Shown here: piece after piece, positions 23,981 through 30,435 of the stretch
How the letters are laid out: the number at the start of each line of letters is the position of its first letter
Position numbering within the stretch: the first letter of the stretch is position 1
Assembly: GCA_016284045.1 (NCBI GenBank)
Contig: JAEEOB010000113.1
Span: 1-41,170, forward strand
Reading direction: 5' to 3'
Length of the DNA stretch: 41,170 bases
Source: Bacteroidaceae bacterium
Lineage (GTDB): Bacteria; Bacteroidota; Bacteroidia; Bacteroidales; Bacteroidaceae
The notes under the pieces: generated by a model
What the model saw: only the letters and a program-made list of their open reading frames with translations
Told to the model about the DNA's origin: nothing
Databases searched by the model: none
Position numbers and translations under genes: made by a program

Positions 23981-24592
23981 CTAATTATTAATTAAAACCA
24001 CAGTCACCCCTCTTGCCGCCTGGGCACCATAGACGAGGGCGGACTCAATGTCAGCGGTCTTACTCGGTCCGCTGATGAACGTGCCGAACTTGTACTTCTG
24101 AAAATACTTGTCCGACGCTTCTATCCGGGCGTATGCCTCATGCATGTTGTTGACGATGTCATGCTTATGGAGCAGAATCACCAGATATTCTGAGGCGAAG
24201 CAGACTGCCTTCTCCTTCATAGTCTGAGGAATCCACACACAGGCGTTCTCAGCCACGCCGATTGCTCCCTCTATCACACCAACATCAACTGAAGCTAATT
24301 CCTGTGCCGTCTCCACCGTGTCTGGATTCAGCTGAGCCGTCACCCCCTTCACGTTGCTTGCGATGATTTTCGCTTCGGGATAGGCAAGGAGCACCAGTTC
24401 GTCGATGCTGTCACCAGCTTCCATTTCCAGCAATTTCGCACCGGCTGTGGTCGTTGCTTTCTTGATGAACTGCCCGACAGGATCATCATAGACTATTGGA
24501 GAAATCTCCGACAAATCGGGCATATCGTATCGCTCGCGGGTATTGCCCCGCAACGCGTTTAGTATCTGTTCTCTTGCACTCATCTTGTTCAT
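23981..24592 (-). CDS. lutC: Lactate utilization protein C (LUD domain)
   Basis: The 203-residue protein is a LUD-domain (DUF162) subunit of the LutABC L-lactate dehydrogenase complex. It begins MNKMSAREQILNALRG, as LutC homologues do, and carries the central VGVIEGAIGVAENACVWI segment typical of the fold. ATG 24583 is an alternative start three codons in. In B. subtilis lutABC are contiguous. Here lutC is separated from lutB by a 164-nt structured spacer, and a GGGACTTAC hairpin lies 11 nt upstream of its start. Confidence 0.87.
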   Translation of the reverse strand: MNKMSAREQILNALRGNTRERYDMPDLSEISPIVYDDPVGQFIKKATTTAGAKLLEMEAGDSIDELVLLAYPEAKIIASNVKGVTAQLNPDTVETAQELASVDVGVIEGAIGVAENACVWIPQTMKEKAVCFASEYLVILLHKHDIVNNMHEAYARIEASDKYFQKYKFGTFISGPSKTADIESALVYGAQAARGVTVVLINN

Positions 24593-24602
24593 ATTACTTG
24601 TA

Positions 24603-24714
24603 GGGACTTACATTTATGTAAACCATACCCACCCCATCAGTCATCGGCTGGGGTGTGGTCGTCTCGGCCACACATCAGACCGGCACAGCACGGTCAACCA
24701 CATGTAAGAATCCC
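24603..24714. repeat. Structured 112-nt element between lutB and lutC
   Basis: GGGACTTACAT (24603-24613) pairs with ATGTAAGAATCCC (24702-24714), with a 2-nt bulge, as terminal inverted repeats. Inside are a 10-bp hairpin (24627-24636 with 24649-24659), an overlapping alternative GTGTGG/CCACAC hairpin (24653-24658 with 24668-24673) and a GACCG/CGGTC hairpin (24678-24695). It looks like a small palindromic element or a folded intercistronic RNA. No target-site duplication is evident. Confidence 0.55.
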
Positions 24715-24756
24715 AGAGTCTTAAGTAAATACACTTTTAACTATTCACTTTTCACT

Positions 24757-26121
24757 TTAAATCTTCTTCTTCTTCCAAAGCCTGTGAAACGAATTCTTCG
24801 GGAATTTCATCATCTTATGTCCGTAAGCCCAAGGATTGAGCTTTGAATTGACGAGGCATTTCGGCATCCAGTTGACCGCTTTTGCCAAGCGCAGCGTACC
24901 TGTATAAACACCGGGATGATTAAACAGGAATGCCATCCGCTTCGACATGAATTTCTTCATGGGGTCGGAATGTCCGAGAGAGTCGAGCTCCTGCCGCCAG
25001 CGGTAAATCTGAGTGGAGAGGTCAACCTTAACAGGACAGACGTTATCACATGAGCAACAAAGCGAGCATGCCGAAACATTATCATAATACTTGTCCTTGT
25101 CGCGAAGCATTCCCAGGTTGACACCGATAGGTCCCGGAATAAAATAGGTGTAACTGTAACCCGACGAGCGGCGGTAAACGGGGCACGTGTTCATGCATGC
25201 ACCACATCGCATACATTTCAAAGTCTGCCAGTGATCTGCGTCGCCAAGAATCTGGCTGCGGCCGTTATCCACAAGGATGATATGCATCTCGCCACCCGGG
25301 CGCGGTCCGCGGAAATGGCTGGTATAGACGGTGGTCTCCTGACCTGTGCCACAACGGGCAAGCAGACGCTGGAACACAGCCATTGACCGGTAGTCGGGTA
25401 TCAGCTTCTCAATGCCCATCGACACGATATGCAGCTTGGGTATTGAGGTGCTCATATCGGCGTTTCCCTCGTTCGTACACACTACCACCTCGCCAGTGGC
25501 GGCAATGCCGAAATTGGCTCCGGTCATCCCAGCTCCTGCCTCCATGAACTGCTTCCGAAGATGCAGGCGGGCGACATGGGTGAGATAGGTGGGGTCATCA
25601 CTTTCCGATGTGCCCGGAATCTGCTCACGGAAACAATCGCCTATCTGCTCCCGGTGGACATGAAGTGCTGGCATCACAATGTGACTCGGAGCCAGGTGCA
25701 TCATCTGAAGGATGCGTTCACCCAGGTCGGTCTCAATCACCTCCATGCCGTTCTTTTCCAGGCTTTCGTTCAGGTGACATTCCTCTGTGAGCATACTCTT
25801 GCTCTTCACCACTTTCTTCACAGCATGACTGCGGAGAATATCCAGCACGATGGCATTATATTCGTCGGAATCGGCTGCCCAATGCACATGGATGCCGTTC
25901 TTCACTGCGTTCGCCTCGAACTGCTCCAGGTACTCGGCAAGATGAGTGACGGTATGGCGTTTGATACCGTCGGCTGCCTTGCGTAAATCCTCCCATTCGG
26001 GCAGGTCGTGCGCCATGCGGTCTCGTTTCTCGCGTACACCGAAGAAGGTCTTGTCGTGGCGTTCAGCCACCTCATTGTCTTGCAGATAGTGCTCTGCGTA
26101 GGTTGAATGTCGGGTGCTCAT
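24757..26121 (-). CDS. lutB: Lactate utilization protein B (LUD domain plus two 4Fe-4S clusters)
   Basis: The start is ATG 26121 (MSTRHSTYAEHYL), overlapping the lutA stop in an ATGA; longer upstream reading is out of context. The 454-residue iron-sulfur subunit has an N-terminal LUD domain (VKSKSMLTEECHLNE, TGANFGIAATGEVVV). In the C-terminal third are two ferredoxin motifs, CMRCGACMNTCP and CSLCCSCDNVCP, each CxxCxxCxxxCP. It passes electrons from L-lactate oxidation together with LutA and LutC. The long ORF upstream of the true start is a frame artefact inside lutA. Confidence 0.92.
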   Translation of the reverse strand: MSTRHSTYAEHYLQDNEVAERHDKTFFGVREKRDRMAHDLPEWEDLRKAADGIKRHTVTHLAEYLEQFEANAVKNGIHVHWAADSDEYNAIVLDILRSHAVKKVVKSKSMLTEECHLNESLEKNGMEVIETDLGERILQMMHLAPSHIVMPALHVHREQIGDCFREQIPGTSESDDPTYLTHVARLHLRKQFMEAGAGMTGANFGIAATGEVVVCTNEGNADMSTSIPKLHIVSMGIEKLIPDYRSMAVFQRLLARCGTGQETTVYTSHFRGPRPGGEMHIILVDNGRSQILGDADHWQTLKCMRCGACMNTCPVYRRSSGYSYTYFIPGPIGVNLGMLRDKDKYYDNVSACSLCCSCDNVCPVKVDLSTQIYRWRQELDSLGHSDPMKKFMSKRMAFLFNHPGVYTGTLRLAKAVNWMPKCLVNSKLNPWAYGHKMMKFPKNSFHRLWKKKKI

Positions 26122-26864
26122 AAGCCTGCTGATAAGATTTCCACTACATGAACAAACTTGATTTCCAGTCCCAGTTTCTTTGCCACACCCTCCATGTGCA
26201 TCAGGCAAGATGAGTCGGGACCGGTGATATAATCCGCGCCGGTGGAGATATGGCGGCGCAGCTTGTCGGAACCCATCTTCAGCGACACAGCTTTCTCCTC
26301 CACAGAAAACATGCCGCCAAATCCACAACACTCGTCAGGACGTTCCGGCTCAACGACAGTGATTCCCTCAACTAGACTTAGCAAATCGATGATTTTATTG
26401 AACTTTGGAATATTACGCTCCGACGGCGATGACAGGCCAAGTTCACGAACGCCATGACATGAGTTATGCACACTCACCTTATAGGGGAATTTCGCAGGCA
26501 GACTATCGACTTTGAGGATGTCGTGGAGAAACTCCACGACATCCACGGTCTTCTTGCTTGCCATGCACTCATGCTGAGGGTCTTTACCACGAATCTGACC
26601 AGGATGAAACACCCTGACGTAGGCGGCACAGCTGGCAGAGGGCGCCACCACATAGTCGTAGTCACGGAACAGCTGGTCGTACTTCTCAGCCAGGGGCACC
26701 GACAGCCGCTCAAATCCGGCGTTGCCCATCGGCTGACCGCAGCAAGTCTGCTTCTCAGGATAATCCACCTCAACCCCAAGCGAACGCAGCAGCTTATACG
26801 TCTGCACGCCCACCTCCGGATAGAGTGCATCCACATAGCACGGGATAAACAATCCAACTTTCAT
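26118..26864 (-). CDS. lutA: Lactate utilization protein A (CCG-domain Fe-S oxidoreductase)
   Basis: The 248-residue protein has two cysteine-rich CCG domains: KQTCCGQPMGNAGF near residues 39-52 and RPDECCGFGGMFSVEE in the C-terminal half, preceded by CYVDALYP and HNSCHG. This matches LutA/YkgE and the glycolate-oxidase GlcF-like fold. It heads lutABC and is translationally coupled to lutB. A GGACTTAC hairpin copy lies 17 nt upstream of its start. aldA lies 94 nt upstream on the same strand. Confidence 0.92.
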   Translation of the reverse strand: MKVGLFIPCYVDALYPEVGVQTYKLLRSLGVEVDYPEKQTCCGQPMGNAGFERLSVPLAEKYDQLFRDYDYVVAPSASCAAYVRVFHPGQIRGKDPQHECMASKKTVDVVEFLHDILKVDSLPAKFPYKVSVHNSCHGVRELGLSSPSERNIPKFNKIIDLLSLVEGITVVEPERPDECCGFGGMFSVEEKAVSLKMGSDKLRRHISTGADYITGPDSSCLMHMEGVAKKLGLEIKFVHVVEILSAGL

Positions 26865-26881
26865 GATTGAATGTTAATGTA

Positions 26882-26902
26882 GGACTTACTTTATGTATGT
26901 CC
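26882..26902. repeat. GGACTTAC-type hairpin upstream of lutA
   Basis: GGACTTAC and GTATGTCC pair with one mismatch around a TTTAT loop, giving GGAC/GTCC ends. Related copies are at 10998-11019, 24603 and 39175-39196. On the minus strand it ends 17 nt before the lutA start codon. Confidence 0.6.
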
Positions 26903-26958
26903 ACCTTCATCAGATGTTAACAACTATCGTCTTGTCTTCTCATGTTCAAGACTCAAAA

Positions 26959-28392
26959 TCAATAAGTATCGATATAAGTGACATGTGTCACGAGATATTC
27001 CTCGACACCATGCTTACCGTCTGCGCCTCCGATGCCCGACTTCTTCACGCCGGCATGGAAGCCCTGCATTGCCTCAAAATGTTCGCGATTGATATATGTT
27101 TCACCAAACTCCAGCTCACGCGCCACTTTGGCTGCGATATTGATGTCGTTGGTGAACACCGACGAAGCGAGTCCATATTCACAGTCGTTGGCGTAGGCGA
27201 TGGCCTGCTCCACTGTGTCGAACTCAATCAGCGGAATCACCGGACCAAAGGTCTCCTCATGGATGATGTCCATGTCCTGAGTGCAGTTGTCGAGCACTGT
27301 GGCGGCATAGAAATAGCCTTTGTCGCCCACACGGCTTCCGCCACACAGCAGTTTCGCACCTTGCTTGATGGCACGCTCCACCTTCTCTGTCACACTCTCA
27401 AGCGCACGCTGCTCCACAAGTGGTCCCATATCTACGCTGTGATCCTTGCATGGGTCGCCCACCTTCACGGCTTTCATCTTATCCACAAGTATCTTCGTGA
27501 ACTCAGCCTTCACCTCTTTCTGCACATACACGCGCTCTGCGTTGTTGCAAATCTGACCGTTGTTGCCGATTCGGCTGTCAACTATCCACTGAGCGGCTTT
27601 CTCCAGGTCTGCGTCCTTGCAAACGATAGCCGGTGCCTTGCCGCCAAGCTCAAGCGACACCTTCGTGATGTTCTTCGAAGCGGCTGCCATGATGCTCTCG
27701 CCGGCTCCCACAGAACCGGTCACGCTCACGATGTCAATCTTCGGGGATCCTGCCATCTCGTTGCCGATGACGCTGCCCTTACCAGTCACGATGTTGATCA
27801 CGCCTGCTGGCAGTCCGCTCTCCACGACTACCTCTCCAAACGTGGTGCAGTTCTCTGGAGTGAGCTGTGACGGCTTGATGACGATGGTGCAGCCGGCAAT
27901 CAAGGCGGCTCCTGCCTTGCGAGCGATAAGGAAGAACGGGAAGTTCCACGGCAGAATGCCGGCAACCACGCCAATGGGCTTCTTCGTCAGCAGGATGGTC
28001 TCGTTAGGGCGGTCGGAAGGAATAATCTCACCCTCGATATGGCGTGCAAACGATGCCATATAATCGAAATACTCGGCAGTGACGTCAGTCTCCACGGTTG
28101 CCCACGTGAGCGTCTTGCCCTGCTCGCGCATGATGATGTCGATAAACTCTTCCCTTCTCTTGCGGATGCCGTCGGCCAGCTTCTTCAAGTACTGCGCACG
28201 CTCGATGACAGGTGTGGCTGCCCATGCTTTCTGGGCGGCACGTGCAGCGTCAAGCGCCTCGTTCACGTCCTCGATGGTCCCCTCTGGCTGACGGGAAATC
28301 ACTTCCTCGGTTGACGGGTTAAGTACGTCAATCCATTTTCCACTACGGCTTTCACAGAATTTGCCGTTGATAAGCATTTTCAGGTCTTTCAT
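26959..28392 (-). CDS. aldA: Lactaldehyde/glycolaldehyde-type aldehyde dehydrogenase
   Basis: The 477-residue NAD-dependent enzyme is very like E. coli AldA as I recall it: GEIIPSDRPNETILL, GILPWNFPFFLIARK, ITKVSLELGGKAPAIV (catalytic Glu), NNGQICNNAERVYVQK (catalytic Cys) and NREHFEAMQGFHAG. AldA oxidises L-lactaldehyde to L-lactate. The start at 28392 (MKDLKMLINGKF) matches the family; the longer reading from 28434 would run into the promoter. Its position in front of lutABC supports a lactaldehyde to lactate to pyruvate chain, as needed in fucose or rhamnose breakdown. Confidence 0.88.
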   Translation of the reverse strand: MKDLKMLINGKFCESRSGKWIDVLNPSTEEVISRQPEGTIEDVNEALDAARAAQKAWAATPVIERAQYLKKLADGIRKRREEFIDIIMREQGKTLTWATVETDVTAEYFDYMASFARHIEGEIIPSDRPNETILLTKKPIGVVAGILPWNFPFFLIARKAGAALIAGCTIVIKPSQLTPENCTTFGEVVVESGLPAGVINIVTGKGSVIGNEMAGSPKIDIVSVTGSVGAGESIMAAASKNITKVSLELGGKAPAIVCKDADLEKAAQWIVDSRIGNNGQICNNAERVYVQKEVKAEFTKILVDKMKAVKVGDPCKDHSVDMGPLVEQRALESVTEKVERAIKQGAKLLCGGSRVGDKGYFYAATVLDNCTQDMDIIHEETFGPVIPLIEFDTVEQAIAYANDCEYGLASSVFTNDINIAAKVARELEFGETYINREHFEAMQGFHAGVKKSGIGGADGKHGVEEYLVTHVTYIDTY

Positions 28393-28438
28393 AAATGTGT
28401 CATTTAAGTTAGAAAAAATGTCAGTAATTTTCAACCTA

Positions 28439-28446
28439 CAAATTTA
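28439..28446 (-). promoter_or_regulatory. -7 box of the aldA-lutABC promoter
   Basis: Read on the minus strand this is TAAATTTG. No clear TTTG is found at -33; the expected position falls inside the inverted repeat at 28465-28490, suggesting a regulated promoter. Confidence 0.5.
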
Positions 28447-28464
28447 AGAAAAAAAAATGAATCA

Positions 28465-28490
28465 GTGAGAAAAAAGTCATTTTTTCTCAC
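28465..28490. promoter_or_regulatory. Perfect inverted repeat over the aldA -33 region
   Basis: GTGAGAAAAAA and TTTTTTCTCAC form an 11-bp perfect dyad around GTCA. It overlaps the place where the -33 box should be, so it may be an operator. On the minus strand it is followed by a T-run, so a secondary terminator of the tRNA-Cys transcript is an alternative. Confidence 0.5.
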
Positions 28491-28509
28491 TCTCAAAGAA
28501 AAAACATCG

Positions 28510-28581
28510 ATATGGACAACAATAAAACACCCAAAGTGCCCTCATCTCGTAATTTTTATGAGATATGGACAATTATAAAAC
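28510..28581. repeat. Direct repeat ATATGGACAA-N-ATAAAAC
   Basis: Two 19-nt copies at 28510-28528 and 28563-28581 differ at two positions. An ATCTC/GAGAT hairpin lies between them. The pair is in the 266-nt gap between aldA and tRNA-Cys. The role is unknown. Confidence 0.5.
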
Positions 28582-28605
28582 CAGGAAATGATGAAAGTAA
28601 TCGCA

Positions 28606-28646
28606 AAAATGCCAATCGATTGAATATTCAACACGATTGGCATTTT
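28606..28646 (-). terminator. tRNA-Cys terminator
   Basis: AAAATGCCAATCG (28606-28618) pairs perfectly with CGATTGGCATTTT (28634-28646). Read on the minus strand it ends in a T-run, 13 nt after the tRNA gene. Confidence 0.8.
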
Positions 28647-28658
28647 CAGGTGGAGGAG

Positions 28659-28730
28659 AGGTGCCTGGCGGATTCGAACCGCCGTTCACGGTTTTGCAGA
28701 CCGTTGACTAAGCCACTCATCCAAGGCACC
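28659..28730 (-). tRNA. tRNA-Cys (GCA)
   Basis: The minus strand reads a 7-bp acceptor stem GGTGCCT/AGGCACC, an anticodon loop CTGCAAA (anticodon GCA) on a 5-bp stem, and a T arm with GGTTCGAATCC. The discriminator base is U, as expected for Cys. CCA is not encoded, so it must be added by the nucleotidyltransferase. Confidence 0.95.
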
Positions 28731-28771
28731 AAATTAACGGGTGTAAACATGCGTTTCCCCGAAAAGTTTTG

Positions 28772-28802
28772 CAAAGTTAGTGTATTTTTGTGTTTTGACA
28801 AA
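28772..28802 (-). promoter_or_regulatory. tRNA-Cys promoter
   Basis: On the minus strand TTTG (28802-28799) and TAACTTTG (28779-28772) are separated by 19 nt, a perfect match. Confidence 0.75.
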
Positions 28803-28818
28803 CTTTTTCAACACTTTT

Positions 28819-28851
28819 TTTTCAAAAATCAAAAAAAACTGACTAACTTTG
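28819..28851 (+). promoter_or_regulatory. tilS promoter
   Basis: TAACTTTG at 28844-28851 is a perfect -7 box. The -33 position has TTTT 21 nt upstream. It lies about 30 nt before the tilS start and is divergent from the tRNA-Cys promoter. Confidence 0.6.
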
Positions 28852-28880
28852 AATTCTCTTCACGATAAATCACCTATTCC

Positions 28881-30230
28881 ATGACGGACTTTACGGACAA
28901 AATCAGAGATTTCATCAACGAGAATAAACTGCTCTGCAAAGGAGAACATATTGTGGCGGCAGTAAGCGGAGGCGCAGACTCCGTTTGCCTATTGCTCGTA
29001 CTACAAGAGCTGGGATATGAGATAGTGGCAGCTCACTGCAACTTTCACCTGCGCGGCGGCGAGAGCGACCGTGACGAGGAATTCGTCAAAGCCTTGTGCG
29101 ATCGGAAGGGCATTAAGCTCCACATCACCGGCTTCGACACCGTCAGCTATGCAAAAAGCCACGGACTAAGCATAGAGATGGCTGCACGCGAACTGCGTTA
29201 CGGATTCTTCCGGCAGTTGATGCAGGAGGAACATTGCGATAAGACCGCCATCGCACACCATGCCGACGACAACATAGAGACGCTGTTCATCAACCTCCTG
29301 CGTGGAACTGGCATCAATGGACTCTGTGGTATCAAACCGCAAAACGGGCCTTTCGTACGCCCACTGCTCTGCTGCCGACGAAATGAAATCTTAACCTACC
29401 TGAAGGAGCGAGGACAGGACTACATGACGGACAGCACAAACCTCGTGGCAGACGTGGTACGCAACCGCATACGGCTCGAAGTGATGCCCCTGTTGGAAAA
29501 CATCACACCAGCTGCTACCGACAACATTCTCACAACCATCGCCAACCTCAACGAAGCGAGGAATGTCCATGACCATGCCATCCAGAACGTAGCCGACTGC
29601 ATTATAGGCAAAGAAGAAGGCCTCATCACCATCGATAAAGACCGTCTCCTTAGCCAGCCATCCCCTATCACTATCCTTCACCACCTGCTCGCGCCACTCG
29701 GATTCAACCGCACACAGCTTCAGAAAATCCTCCAGTCGATCAATCACACCGGGAGCCAGTTTGAAACGATATCGGCAGATGAAATCCCCATCCGTCTGAC
29801 AATCGACCGCCAACAGCTATATATAGAATGTGGCAACACGAAGCCGTTCCCGCCCACCTCCATCGACCTCAAATCCAACAAAGGCATAATCAGCCTCCCA
29901 CACGGCAACCAGCTCGCTTATCAAATCATCGACTACACACCTGATGCCATCCGGCGGGAAAAACAATGTGCCTGCCTCGACCTCAATAAACTGAACGGGA
30001 ACCTCATCATTAGGCATACAACAAATGGCGACAGCTTCATACCGTTCGGAATGAGAGGGCGCAAGCTCGTGAGCGACTTCCTCACAGACGAGAAAGTGCC
30101 TCTGCCCTTGAAACAACGCCAGCTCGTGCTCGAAGCTGACGGACGGATTGCATGGGTCATCGGACGGCGTGTATCCAACGAGTTCCGCACCGACAGCTCC
30201 ACTCAACGTGCCATCATCCTATCCCTCTAA
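28881..30230 (+). CDS. tilS: tRNA(Ile)-lysidine synthase
   Basis: TilS attaches lysine to C34 of the CAU anticodon of tRNA-Ile2 with ATP, changing decoding from AUG to AUA. The 449-residue protein has the PP-loop SGGADS (29-34) and HCNFHLRGGESDRDEEFV, then the AHHADDNIETLFINLLRGTG segment that defines the N-type ATPase. The C-terminal half holds the tRNA-binding and TilS C-terminal domains (FIPFGMRGRKLVSDFLTDEKVP). It is essential in most bacteria. It is transcribed alone and has its own terminator downstream. Confidence 0.94.
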   Translation: MTDFTDKIRDFINENKLLCKGEHIVAAVSGGADSVCLLLVLQELGYEIVAAHCNFHLRGGESDRDEEFVKALCDRKGIKLHITGFDTVSYAKSHGLSIEMAARELRYGFFRQLMQEEHCDKTAIAHHADDNIETLFINLLRGTGINGLCGIKPQNGPFVRPLLCCRRNEILTYLKERGQDYMTDSTNLVADVVRNRIRLEVMPLLENITPAATDNILTTIANLNEARNVHDHAIQNVADCIIGKEEGLITIDKDRLLSQPSPITILHHLLAPLGFNRTQLQKILQSINHTGSQFETISADEIPIRLTIDRQQLYIECGNTKPFPPTSIDLKSNKGIISLPHGNQLAYQIIDYTPDAIRREKQCACLDLNKLNGNLIIRHTTNGDSFIPFGMRGRKLVSDFLTDEKVPLPLKQRQLVLEADGRIAWVIGRRVSNEFRTDSSTQRAIILSL

Positions 30231-30293
30231 AACAATCTATAATCTCTCGCCTTATTGTCTTCTCGTCTCCTTGTCTTCTCTTCTTCCCATAAC

Positions 30294-30329
30294 AATGCTT
30301 TTCTGTGAACTGCGGCAGAAAAGCATTTT
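30294..30329 (+). terminator. tilS terminator
   Basis: AATGCTTTTCTG (30294-30305) and CAGAAAAGCATT (30316-30327) form a 12-bp stem followed by T residues. Confidence 0.8.
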
Positions 30330-30386
30330 GTTGTATATCGTAAAATAATTGTTACATGGTGGAAAATCTCTTCCCCATATTCTTCT

Positions 30387-30394
30387 TAACTTTG
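30387..30394 (+). promoter_or_regulatory. -7 box upstream of the GH127 gene
   Basis: TAACTTTG lies about 42 nt before the start codon. No TTTG is seen at the -33 distance, which may mean the promoter needs an activator, as is common for glycan-use genes. Confidence 0.5.
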
Positions 30395-30435
30395 CAGACA
30401 AATAGCTATAATCTATAAAAAACTGAAAACATAAA

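Noticed and set aside
26122-26331. N-terminal 70-residue extension of LutB
   Set aside because: The frame lies inside lutA and has no homology to the LutB start. The ATGA overlap at 26118-26121 gives the natural start.
28512-28868. 118-residue plus-strand ORF
   Set aside because: It reads through the reverse strand of tRNA-Cys, its terminator and its promoter.
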